In this document: in pieces, positions 25,252 to 32,994 of the stretch
How positions within the stretch are numbered: position 1 is the first letter of the stretch
Layout: each line of letters begins with the position of its first letter
NCBI GenBank assembly: GCA_963818505.1
Contig: CAWFSJ010000007.1
Location: 372,001 to 436,000 of the forward strand
Direction of reading: 5' to 3'
DNA: 64,000 bases
From: JADKAV01 sp963818505
Lineage (GTDB): Bacteria; Actinomycetota; Actinomycetes; S36-B12; UBA10799
Notes under the pieces: model-generated
Database searches by the model: none
What the model was told of the DNA's origin: nothing
Seen by the model: only the letters and a program-made list of their open reading frames with translations
Position numbers and translations under genes: made by a program

Positions 25252-26961
25252 TCAGCCGCGGTGGGCCCGGTTGATGGCACTGACCACGGCTTTCATCGAC
25301 GAGGTGACGATCGAGGAGTGGATGCCGACGCCCCACAGGACTTTGCCGTCCACAGCGCACTCAAGGTAAGCGGCGGCCTTGGCGTCCCCGCCAGATGCCA
25401 GTGCGTGCTCGTGGTAGTCCAGCACCCGCACATCGGCGTGGTCGTGCAGGGCAGCGCAGAATGCAGCGATCGGCCCGTTTCCGTGGCCGGTGAGCTCCAC
25501 AGCCTGGCCGTTGTCCAGGATCGTGGCCTTCACGACGGTGTCGCCGTCGACCTCGCTGACGAGTTCGTGCTTCACCAGGGCGAAACGACCCCACGGTGCC
25601 TTCGGGTTGGGCAGGTACTCATCGGTGAAGATGTCCCACATCTGCATCCCGGTCACCTCGCCGCCTTCGTCCTCGGTGTGGTGCTGGATCACGCCGGAGA
25701 ACTCGATCTGCAGGCGCCGGGGCAGTTCCAGTTTGTGCTCGGTGCGCATGATGTATGCCACGCCACCCTTGCCCGACTGGGAGTTCACGCGGATGACGGC
25801 CTCGTACGTGCGCCCCACGTCCTGCGGGTCGATGGGCAGATACGGGACCTCCCAGGTCACGTCCTGCACCTCCATGCCGTCCTGCGCAGCCTGGGCATCG
25901 AGCGCCTTGAGGCCTTTGTTGATCGCGTCCTGGTGGGACCCCGAGAAAGCGGTGAACACGAGGTCGCCGCCGTAGGGGTGCCGCTCGTGCACAGGCAACT
26001 GATTGCAGTACTCCACCGTGCGCCGGATCTCATCGATGTTGCGGAAGTCGATCTGCGGGTCGATGCCCTGGCTGAAAAGGTTCATCCCCAGCGTGACCAG
26101 GCAGACGTTCCCGGTGCGCTCGCCATTGCCGAACAGGCATCCCTCGATGCGATCCGCGCCGGCCATGTAGCCGAGCTCGGCGGCGGCCACAGCCGTGCCG
26201 CGGTCGTTGTGCGGGTGCAGACTCAAGACGATGGAGTCGCGGTGGGCCAAGTGGCGGTGCATCCATTCGATGGAGTCCGCGTACACGTTCGGGGTTGCCA
26301 TCTCGACGGTTGCAGGCAGGTTGATGATCACCTTGCGATCGGGGGTGGGCTGCCACACGTCGTTGACGGCGTCGCACACCTCCACCGCGAAGTCGAGTTC
26401 GGTGCCTGTGTAGGACTCCGGGGAGTACTCGAAGTACACCTCGGTCTCGGGCACGGTGTCGGCGTACTTCAGGCACAGCTGGGCGCCGTGGACCGCGATG
26501 TCCTTGATGCCGTCGCGGTCGAGGCCGAAGACCACCCGGCGTTGAAGCGTGGAGGTGGAGTTGTAGAGATGCACGATGGCCTGCTTCGCGCCGCGGATCG
26601 ACTCGTAGGTCCGCTCGATCAAGTGGTCGCGCGCCTGCGTCAGGACCTGGATGACCACGTCATCGGGGATGCGGTCCTCCTCGATCAGTTGTCGCACGAA
26701 GTCGAAGTCCGTCTGCGAGGCCGACGGGAAGCCCACCTCGATCTCCTTGTAGCCCATCCGGACCAGCAGTTCGAACATTCGCAATTTGCGGGCGGGGCTC
26801 ATCGGGTCGATCAAGGCCTGGTTGCCGTCGCGCAGGTCGACTGCACACCAGCGGGGGGCCTGGGTGATGACCTTTTCAGGCCAGGTTCTGTCGGGCAGTT
26901 CGAGGGGTGTGAAGGGGCGATAGCGCTGGAACGCCATCGGGGAGGGTTGTTGTTCGTTCAT
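25252..26961 (-). CDS. leuA: 2-isopropylmalate synthase
   Basis: 569 residues, the long actinobacterial form. It condenses acetyl-CoA with 2-oxoisovalerate, the committed step to leucine. The catalytic Arg-Asp lies in CAVDLRDGNQALIDPM; the metal ligands H-x-H are in LSLHPHNDRGTA; the C-terminal LeuA dimer domain (about 430-569) carries leucine feedback inhibition. The ATG at 26961 has CAGGAG upstream. A Leu-rich leader peptide lies 69 nt upstream of the gene, so transcription or translation should respond to leucyl-tRNA. Confidence 0.97.
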   Translation of the reverse strand: MNEQQPSPMAFQRYRPFTPLELPDRTWPEKVITQAPRWCAVDLRDGNQALIDPMSPARKLRMFELLVRMGYKEIEVGFPSASQTDFDFVRQLIEEDRIPDDVVIQVLTQARDHLIERTYESIRGAKQAIVHLYNSTSTLQRRVVFGLDRDGIKDIAVHGAQLCLKYADTVPETEVYFEYSPESYTGTELDFAVEVCDAVNDVWQPTPDRKVIINLPATVEMATPNVYADSIEWMHRHLAHRDSIVLSLHPHNDRGTAVAAAELGYMAGADRIEGCLFGNGERTGNVCLVTLGMNLFSQGIDPQIDFRNIDEIRRTVEYCNQLPVHERHPYGGDLVFTAFSGSHQDAINKGLKALDAQAAQDGMEVQDVTWEVPYLPIDPQDVGRTYEAVIRVNSQSGKGGVAYIMRTEHKLELPRRLQIEFSGVIQHHTEDEGGEVTGMQMWDIFTDEYLPNPKAPWGRFALVKHELVSEVDGDTVVKATILDNGQAVELTGHGNGPIAAFCAALHDHADVRVLDYHEHALASGGDAKAAAYLECAVDGKVLWGVGIHSSIVTSSMKAVVSAINRAHRG

Positions 26962-26992
26962 TGTGGCTCCTGGTTGCGGTCGGATTGGGGCA

Positions 26993-27028
26993 ACCGGCAC
27001 GCCCACGCTCCGCGACGAGGTGGCCGGT
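26993..27028 (-). promoter_or_regulatory. Hairpin between the leuA leader peptide and leuA
   Basis: On the minus strand ACCGGCCAC pairs with GTGCCGGT, with one bulged base, beginning 3 nt after the leader stop. No T-run follows, so whether this attenuates by intrinsic termination, Rho or translation is not resolved by eye. Confidence 0.45.
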
Positions 27029-27030
27029 GA

Positions 27031-27072
27031 TCAGGCCTCGCCGCGGCAGCTAAGCAGCAGCCCGCGCAACAC
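27031..27072 (-). CDS. leuA leader peptide
   Basis: A 13-codon frame encoding MLRGLLLSCRGEA with three consecutive Leu codons. TAGCCT (27084 to 27079) ends 6 nt before its GTG, so the transcript starts at the peptide. A hairpin and then leuA follow. The design fits leucine-sensing attenuation upstream of the leucine-specific first enzyme. Confidence 0.75.
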   Translation of the reverse strand: MLRGLLLSCRGEA

Positions 27073-27136
27073 CTTCGAAGGCTACCACGGATGGGTGTTG
27101 CGCCCCCATCAGCGACAATGGACCGCGGAGGACACC

Positions 27137-27820
27137 ATGCGACCTGTGATCGGCCTGACCGCGTACACCGAACCGGCGCAGTGGGCGGCCTGGCACACCG
27201 ACGCCACCTTGCTGCACAGTTGGTATCCGGAGGCGGTCATCCGTTCGGGCGGGATCCCGATGCTGTTGCCCCCGCAGGAGGACGCAGCAGCCGCCCTGGT
27301 CTCGCGAATCGATGCCCTGGTTCTCACCGGCGGTCCGGACATCTCCGCAACCATGTACGGCCAGGATCCGCATCCGGAGAACGACACCCCGCGGCATCTG
27401 CGCGACGAGTTCGAGGTGGCGCTCTACCGGCAGGCTCGCGCGGCGGGCACCCCCATCCTCGGGGTCTGTCGCGGCCTGCAGATCATGGCCGTCGCGGAGG
27501 GTGGCTACCTGACTCAGCACTTGCCCGAGGTGACCGACCTGGCCCACCGAGTGCGGCTCGGCAGCTTCACCGAACACGGCGCGACCTTCACGCCGGGTTC
27601 ATTGGTCCAACGACTTCTTGGCGACGAGATGATTGTCAACTCCTCGCACCACCAGGCGGTTGTCGATCCGGGCCGGCTCACCGTTACCGGCCGTGCGGCC
27701 GACGGGACCATCGAGGCATGCGAGGCGCCGGGGGAGTTCACCCTCGGTGTCCAGTGGCACCCGGAGCACGGCGGGGACGTCCGGTTGTTCCAGGCGCTGG
27801 TCGATGTTGCCGGCGGTTAG
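27137..27820 (+). CDS. puuD: Gamma-glutamyl-gamma-aminobutyrate hydrolase family (class I glutamine amidotransferase-like)
   Basis: 227 residues, peptidase C26 family. The nucleophile Cys is in LGVCRGLQIM, the His-x-Glu pair in GVQWHPEH, and LVLTGGPDI marks the glycine-rich turn. PuuD-type enzymes cut gamma-glutamyl-GABA to glutamate and GABA. GGAGG precedes the ATG. It is encoded opposite to a gamma-glutamyl-amine synthetase, aldehyde dehydrogenase and SDR gene set at 28.1-31.6 kb, which supports the assignment. Confidence 0.85.
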   Translation: MRPVIGLTAYTEPAQWAAWHTDATLLHSWYPEAVIRSGGIPMLLPPQEDAAAALVSRIDALVLTGGPDISATMYGQDPHPENDTPRHLRDEFEVALYRQARAAGTPILGVCRGLQIMAVAEGGYLTQHLPEVTDLAHRVRLGSFTEHGATFTPGSLVQRLLGDEMIVNSSHHQAVVDPGRLTVTGRAADGTIEACEAPGEFTLGVQWHPEHGGDVRLFQALVDVAGG

Positions 27821-27860
27821 GGTCGGCCCGCCCCGGCGGCCCTGGTGGCCCCTAGTGGCC

Positions 27861-27896
27861 CTGGCGGCCCTGGCGGCCCTGGCGGCCCTGGCGGCC
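27861..27896. repeat. Tandem 9-bp repeat CTGGCGGCC, four exact copies
   Basis: Four perfect units of CTGGCGGCC in a row, preceded by degenerate units from about 27834. It begins 14 nt after the puuD stop. In one frame it would read Ala-Leu repeats, but no gene start or family supports coding. Confidence 0.8.
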
Positions 27897-27897
27897 T

Positions 27898-27967
27898 GGT
27901 TAGAGGTTGTGCTGTTCGTTAGCGAAACAACGCGTGGATTCGCTAACCAACAGCACAACCTCTAACC
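27898..27967. repeat. Long inverted repeat, 29-nt arms
   Basis: Left arm 27898-27926 (beginning GGTTAGAGGTTGTGCTG) and right arm 27939-27967 are complementary with one mismatch around a 12-nt loop. It lies between the convergent puuD and SDR genes, so it could serve as a strong bidirectional transcript end, but there is no T-run. Part of the arm (GTTGTG...GTTAGCG) resembles the 113-bp element at 54075. Confidence 0.8.
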
Positions 27968-27984
27968 AACAGCACAACCTCTAA
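27947..27984. repeat. 19-bp direct repeat, two perfect copies
   Basis: CCAACAGCACAACCTCTAA occurs at 27947-27965 and again at 27966-27984 with no gap. The first copy is part of the right arm of the adjacent inverted repeat, so the second looks like a slippage duplication. Confidence 0.8.
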
Positions 27985-27985
27985 C

Positions 27986-28071
27986 CAACGGCGGGTGCGC
28001 TACAACGGCGGGTGCGCCCAACGGCGGGTGCGCCAACCAACGGCGGGTGCGCCAACCAACGGCGGGTGCGC
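27986..28071. repeat. Five copies of the 15-mer CAACGGCGGGTGCGC
   Basis: Exact copies start at 27986, 28003, 28019, 28038 and 28057, separated by only 1-4 nt. The gaps are far too short for CRISPR spacers. The array ends 17 nt before the stop codon of the SDR gene on the minus strand. Confidence 0.85.
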
Positions 28072-28088
28072 CACCACGGATTCGGTCC

Positions 28089-28856
28089 CTACAACGGTGT
28101 GACGTACGCCCCCGAGATCCCGCCGTCGACCAAGAAGTTGGACGCGGTGATGAAGGACGAGTCGTCCGAGGCCAGGAACGCCACTGCGGCTGCGATCTCA
28201 CTGGGTTCGGCGAACCGGCCCAAGGGAATGTGCACCAAACGGCGAGATGCCCGCTGCGGATCCTTGGCGAACAACTCCACGAGCAGGGGGGTGTTCACCG
28301 GGCCGGGGGACAAGGCGTTGACCCGGATTCCTTCGCGGGCGAACTGCACTCCGAGCTCGCGCGACATGGCCAGAACCCCGCCCTTGGACGCAGTGTAGGA
28401 GATCTGCGAGGTGGCCGCACCCATCGTGGCGACGAAAGAGGCGGTGTTGATGATGGATCCCTTCCCCTGACGTTGCATGTAGGGGATGACCTCCTTGCAG
28501 CACAGGTACACGCTGGTCAGGTTGACCTCCTGCACCCGGCGCCACGCCTCGAGTCCGGTGTCCAGAATCGAGTCGTCATCCGGTGGTGAAATGCCGGCGT
28601 TGTTGAAGGCGATGTCCACGCTGCCGTATGTCGCAAAAGCCTGCCCGAACACCCGCGCCACATCCGGTTGGCTGGTCACGTCGCCGACGACTGCCAGGCC
28701 GTTGACCTCGGCTGCGATCGCGCCGGCGGCCTCGGCGTCGGTGTCGAAGCACACGACTCGGGCGCCTTCACTTGCAAAGCGGGTAGCGGTTGCTCGACCT
28801 ATCCCGCTGCCCGCACCTGTGATCACTGCCACCCTGTCGGCAAGTCGAAGCATCAT
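28089..28856 (-). CDS. Short-chain dehydrogenase/reductase of the amine catabolic cluster
   Basis: 255 residues, classical SDR. TGAGSGIGRATATRF binds NAD(P); NNAGISPP, the Ser in NTASFVA and YTASKGG complete the active site. The start directly follows the aldehyde dehydrogenase stop with GAGGAG upstream, so it is the third gene of the operon glutamine synthetase-like, aldehyde dehydrogenase, SDR. The substrate is unknown; a hydroxy or carbonyl intermediate of amine breakdown is inferred from position. A second Met codon directly after the first is an alternative start. Confidence 0.87.
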   Translation of the reverse strand: MMLRLADRVAVITGAGSGIGRATATRFASEGARVVCFDTDAEAAGAIAAEVNGLAVVGDVTSQPDVARVFGQAFATYGSVDIAFNNAGISPPDDDSILDTGLEAWRRVQEVNLTSVYLCCKEVIPYMQRQGKGSIINTASFVATMGAATSQISYTASKGGVLAMSRELGVQFAREGIRVNALSPGPVNTPLLVELFAKDPQRASRRLVHIPLGRFAEPSEIAAAVAFLASDDSSFITASNFLVDGGISGAYVTPL

Positions 28857-30221
28857 CTACTCCTCGGTGTTGATGAAGACGTTCTTGGTCTCGGTGAACG
28901 AGTCGAGGGCGTCCGGTCCGAGTTCGCGGCCAAGTCCGGAACGTTTGAATCCCCCGAACGGCGTCCAATAGCGCACCGACGAATGCGAATTCACCGAGAG
29001 ATTGCCCGAGTCGTGACCTCGCGCCACGCGGAATGCACGGCCCAGATCCCGGGTCCAGATCGAACCGGACAGCCCGTAGTCGGTGGCGTTGGCCAGCCTG
29101 ATCGCGTCGGCCTCGTCGTCGAACGCGGTGACCGACACCACCGGCCCGAAGATCTCGTGGGTGAACGTGCGGTCCTCGGGTGCCACCGGCGCCAGCACCG
29201 TCGGCGGGTACCAGAATCCCGGCCCGTCCGGGGTCCGTCCGCGGAACGCGACCGGTGCGTCGTGGGGTACGAAGGCTGCTACGGAGGCCCTGTGGTGTCC
29301 CGAGATCAGCGGGCCCATCTCAGCGGTGTCAAGGCCCGGGTCCTCCACCCGCACGCCCGCGACCGCCACCTCCAACAACGCCATGAAGTCGTCGAGGACG
29401 CTGCGCTGGACCAGGATCCTCGAGCGGGCGCAGCAGTCCTGTCCGGCGTTGTCGAACACCCCGTAGGGAGCCGTGGCCGCGGCCCTCTCAAGATCGGCAT
29501 CGGCGAACACGATGTTCGCGCTCTTCCCGCCGAGTTCCAAAGTGAGCCGCTTCACCTGTGGCGCGCACTTAGCCATGATCGCGATGCCGACCTCGGTGGA
29601 GCCGGTGAACACGATCTTGCGGACTTCAGGGTGCGTGACCAGCCGTTCCCCGACCACCGAACCCGGTCCGGTGACCACCGTGAACACCCCCGGCGGAATG
29701 CCCGCCTCCAACGCGAGTTCGCCCAGGCGCATAGCCGTCAAGGGAGTGACCTCGGCCGGCTTGAGAACCACCGTGTTCCCGGCGGCCAGCGCTGGGGCGA
29801 AACCCCAACCGGCGATGGGCATCGGGAAGTTCCAGGGCACGATCACCCCGACCACGCCCAGCGGCTCCTTGAACGTCAGGTTGACCCCGCCCGGCACCGG
29901 GATCTGCTGGCCGTGCAGCCTCTCCGGGGCGCCCGCGTAGAACTGCAGCACATCCCGGACGTTGCCGGCTTCCCAACGGGCATTCGAAATCGTGTGGCCA
30001 GCGTTGCGAACCTCGAGTTGGGCCAACTCCTCGCGATGTGAGTCCACCAAATCGGCGAAGCGGCGCAGGAGCCGGGCCCGGTCTCCGGGGGCCACCGACC
30101 GCCACGCGGGGAAGGCGGCGTGGGCGCGCTCGACAACTTCGTCGATCTCGTCGGCTGACGCCCTCGGGACCTCGGCGATGACCTCCTCGGTGGCGGGGTT
30201 CACCACGGCGAAAGTGGACAT
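28857..30221 (-). CDS. Aldehyde dehydrogenase (NAD(P)+)
   Basis: 454 residues. The general base Glu is in LTLELGGKSAN, the catalytic Cys in DNAGQDCCARSR, and NFTGS-type cofactor contacts in IVFTGSTEVG. WNFPMPIAGW and the C-terminal PFGGFKRSGLGREL also match. In a gamma-glutamylated amine pathway it would oxidise gamma-glutamyl-aminoaldehyde to the acid (PuuC role). ATG 30221 overlaps the last base of the upstream glutamine synthetase-like stop. Substrate is inferred from context. Confidence 0.9.
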   Translation of the reverse strand: MSTFAVVNPATEEVIAEVPRASADEIDEVVERAHAAFPAWRSVAPGDRARLLRRFADLVDSHREELAQLEVRNAGHTISNARWEAGNVRDVLQFYAGAPERLHGQQIPVPGGVNLTFKEPLGVVGVIVPWNFPMPIAGWGFAPALAAGNTVVLKPAEVTPLTAMRLGELALEAGIPPGVFTVVTGPGSVVGERLVTHPEVRKIVFTGSTEVGIAIMAKCAPQVKRLTLELGGKSANIVFADADLERAAATAPYGVFDNAGQDCCARSRILVQRSVLDDFMALLEVAVAGVRVEDPGLDTAEMGPLISGHHRASVAAFVPHDAPVAFRGRTPDGPGFWYPPTVLAPVAPEDRTFTHEIFGPVVSVTAFDDEADAIRLANATDYGLSGSIWTRDLGRAFRVARGHDSGNLSVNSHSSVRYWTPFGGFKRSGLGRELGPDALDSFTETKNVFINTEE

Positions 30222-31573
30222 CACAGCCTCTCGAACCCGCGGTAGCGCTCCCAGTCGGTCACGGCCTCCCCGAAGGCCTGCAACTCGATGCGCGCCATGT
30301 TCGCGTAGTGGTGCTGAACCTCCTCGCCGAATGCAGCGGTCACGAACTCGCAGCGTTCCCAAAGGTGCAGCGCGGTGGTCAGGTTGTCGGGCAGGCGGTC
30401 GGTCTGGACCTGGTAGGCGTTGCCCTCGATCGCCGGTTCCAGCGGCAGGTCCCGTTCGATGCCGTCTAGCCCGGCCGCGATCATAGCGGCCACCGCGAGG
30501 TAGGGGTTTACGTCGCCGCCCGGGGCGCGGTTCTCCAGGCGCAGCGACTCACCGTGCCCAACCAGTCGCAGGGCACACGTGCGGTTGTCTCGGCCCCACT
30601 TGATGGCTGTGGGTGCGAAGGACCCCGCGACGAAGCGTTTGAAGGAGTTGATGTTAGGTGCGAAGAGTAGCGACAGGTCGCGCATGTGAGCTATCTGCCC
30701 GGCGATGAATGACCGGCCCAAGGCAGACAGTCCGTCCGGGGCGTCGCTGTCGGCGAGCACGAACGCGCCATCCTCGCCGCGCAGCGACAGGTGGATGTGA
30801 CAGGAGTTGCCCTCGCGCTGGTCGTACTTGGCCATGAAGGTGATCGCCATGCCCTCTTGAGCCGCGATCTCCTTCGCGCCGGTCTTGTAGACCACGTGAT
30901 CGTCGCAAGCGGTCAGGGCGTCGGCGTACCGGAAAACGATCTCGTGCTGGCCGTGGTTGCACTCACCCTTGACGCTCTCCACGTACATCCCCGCCCCGGC
31001 CATGGCTAGGCGGATCCGGCGCAGTAAGGGTTCGATGCGCGAGGTGCCCAAGATCGAGTAGTCGACGTTGTACTGATTGGCGGCAGTGAGGTCGCGGTAC
31101 CCCTGGCTCCAGGCCTGCTCGTAGGAGTCCACGAACGTGATGAACTCGAGTTCGGTGCCAGCGAAAGCCTGAAGGCCGGTGTCGGCCAATCGGGCGATTT
31201 GTGCCTGCAAGACCTGCCGCGGGCTGGCTGGCACGGCGGTCCCGTCATCCCAAAGCACGTCGGCCTGCACCATCGCCGTGCCTGGATGCCATGGAATCTG
31301 CCGTAGGGATGAGAAGTCCGGTTGCATCACGAAATCGCCGTAGCCGCTGTGCCAGGACGCCATGCGGTAGCCGTCGACGGTGTTCATGTCGACGTCCACG
31401 GCCAGCAGGTAGCTGCAGCCCTCGGTGCCGTGGTGGGCGACTTGGTCCAGGAAGTACTGCCCGTGCAGGCGCTTGCCCTGCAGCCGGCCCTGCATGTCGG
31501 TCATCGCGACGATGACGGTGTCTATGCGGCCCGTGTCGATCTCCGCGCGCAGGGTCTGCAGATCGAAGCTCAT
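30221..31573 (-). CDS. Glutamine synthetase family protein, probable gamma-glutamylpolyamine or -amine synthetase
   Basis: 450 residues, glutamine synthetase fold without the adenylylation region of GlnA. The metal and substrate sites appear in GTELEFITF, VKGECNHGQHEIVF, NSCHIHLSLRG and the late RLENRAPGGDVNPYLA. The N-terminus (VIVAMTDMQGRLQGKRL) is typical of the PuuA/GlnA3/GlnA4-like group that joins glutamate to amines such as putrescine or ethanolamine. Followed by aldehyde dehydrogenase and SDR genes and opposed by PuuD, it is probably the entry enzyme of amine use as a nitrogen source. The exact amine is unknown. Confidence 0.86.
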   Translation of the reverse strand: MSFDLQTLRAEIDTGRIDTVIVAMTDMQGRLQGKRLHGQYFLDQVAHHGTEGCSYLLAVDVDMNTVDGYRMASWHSGYGDFVMQPDFSSLRQIPWHPGTAMVQADVLWDDGTAVPASPRQVLQAQIARLADTGLQAFAGTELEFITFVDSYEQAWSQGYRDLTAANQYNVDYSILGTSRIEPLLRRIRLAMAGAGMYVESVKGECNHGQHEIVFRYADALTACDDHVVYKTGAKEIAAQEGMAITFMAKYDQREGNSCHIHLSLRGEDGAFVLADSDAPDGLSALGRSFIAGQIAHMRDLSLLFAPNINSFKRFVAGSFAPTAIKWGRDNRTCALRLVGHGESLRLENRAPGGDVNPYLAVAAMIAAGLDGIERDLPLEPAIEGNAYQVQTDRLPDNLTTALHLWERCEFVTAAFGEEVQHHYANMARIELQAFGEAVTDWERYRGFERL

Positions 31574-31578
31574 CGGCG

Positions 31579-31819
31579 TCAGCCCTCGACGATGTCGCCC
31601 TCGGCGCGTTCGACGCCGATGCCCTGGGCGGTCAGGTACTCCTTGGCCTTGCGGATGTCGTCGGGATCGCCGTCGAGTTCCATCACCATCCAGCCGAGGT
31701 GGTTCTCGATGGCAGCCCGGCGGATGTTGGGGATCACGTCAAAGTCGGTGACGATGCGGTAGATCACCGGCTCCGTGGCGCGGGTCTCGCGGGAAGGTCA
31801 ACAGCAGGTGTTCGGCCAT
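31579..31819 (-). CDS. NIL domain protein, apparent frameshift near its N-terminus
   Basis: The main frame (31767 to 31579) encodes 62 residues, IYRIVTDFDVIPNIRRA then LGWMVMELDGDPDDIRKAKEYL, a NIL domain of the type found as small single-domain proteins. The family normally begins with a strand before VIYR. That strand is encoded upstream in another frame from ATG 31819 (MAEHLLLTFPR). One extra base near 31790 would explain the break. Either the gene is damaged, the sequence has an error, or translation begins at GTG 31767 with a shortened fold. It lies 5 nt upstream of the glutamine synthetase-like gene. Confidence 0.65.
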
Positions 31820-31964
31820 GGCGTAAGCCTACGCGGGGGCAGGCCGATGTGCGCGTCGTGGTCGAGTGGGCTGCCCACCTGTAATGGCGCGGGCGTGTGG
31901 CGCCGCAGATCCGGTCGATCCCCCTCGGCGAGGCACTCACAAGCCGCACCTTACCCTTGACCCC

Positions 31965-32994
31965 ATGGCTTACCGGATCGCGACCATTCCCGGCGACGGC
32001 ATCGGAAGTGAGGTCGTCGAGCAGGCTCTGCGCGTGCTCGATGCCACCGGCGTGGATGTTCAACCCACGGAGTTCAACCTCGGGCGCCGCGCGCTACAAC
32101 GCCACCGGCGAGGTGCTGCCCGACGCCGAACTCGAGGCGATCCGCGGCTACGACGCGATCCTGCTCGGTGCTGTCGGGGACCCAAGCGTCCCGCCGGGGG
32201 TTCTGGAGCGAGGTCTGCTGCTGAAGTTGCGGTTCAGCCTCGACCACCACGTGAACCTGCGCCCGGTCAAGCTCTACCCGGGGGTCGCGACGCCGCTGGC
32301 CGGCAAGGGCCCCGAGCAGATCGACATGGTCGTCTGCCGCGAGGGAACCGAGGGGCCGTACGTCGGTGCCGGAGGTGCCATGCGCGTAGGGACCCCGCAG
32401 GAGATCGCCGTCGAGGAGAGCCTGAACACCCGTTTCGGGGTCGAGCGCATCGTGCGCGACGCCTTCGACCGGGCCACCAAGCGTCGCGGCAAGGTGACCC
32501 TGGTGCACAAGACCAACGTGCTGACCAACGCCGGATCGCTGTGGCAGCGCACGTTCAACGAGGTGGCCGCCGAGTTCCCCGACATCGAGACCGACTACTG
32601 CCACATCGACGCTGCCAGCATGTTCTTCCTCACTTCGCCGGAGCGCTTCGACGTGGTCGTCACCGACAACCTGTTCGGCGACATCCTCACCGACATCGGG
32701 GCAGCGATCGCTGGCGGGATCGGTCTGAGCGCCAGTGGAAACCTCGATGTGACAGGTGCGAATCCGAGTATGTTCGAGCCTGTACACGGTTCGGCGCCGG
32801 ACATCGCCGGGCAGGGCAAGGCCGATCCGACGGCCACCGTGCTCAGCGTGGCCATGATGCTGGACCACCTCGGTGAGTTGGAGGCTGCGATGGCGGTGGA
32901 GAAGGCGGTGACCGAAGACCTGGCGACGCGCGGCGGTGCCGTACGCAGCACCGCTCAGATCGGCGATGCGCTCGTGGGACGGGTCGGCCGATGA
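31965..32994 (+). CDS. leuB: 3-isopropylmalate dehydrogenase, interrupted by a single-base frameshift
   Basis: It oxidises and decarboxylates 3-isopropylmalate in leucine synthesis. The first ~40 residues (MAYRIATIPGDGIGSEVVEQ) start at ATG 31965; the rest (from GAARYNATGEVLPDAELE) is in another frame to 32994. The break falls at the GGG at 32082-32084, where removing one G restores the join NLGAARYNATGE. Downstream motifs are intact: LRFSLDHHVNLRPVKLYPGV, VCREGTEGPYVG, LVHKTNV and VVTDNLFGDILTD. No other leuB is in the window. The end overlaps ilvE by 4 nt. Confidence 0.88.

Noticed and set aside
25093..27030. 645-codon open frame on the plus strand across leuA
   Set aside because: leuA on the minus strand is complete with all motifs; the plus-strand product is low-complexity and unrecognisable.
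27831..27965. Small protein with Ala-Leu repeats after puuD
   Set aside because: It arises from the 9-bp tandem repeat, has no start signal and runs into the inverted repeat.
27986..28071. CRISPR array
   Set aside because: The 15-mers are separated by only 1-4 nt, there are no spacers and no cas genes.
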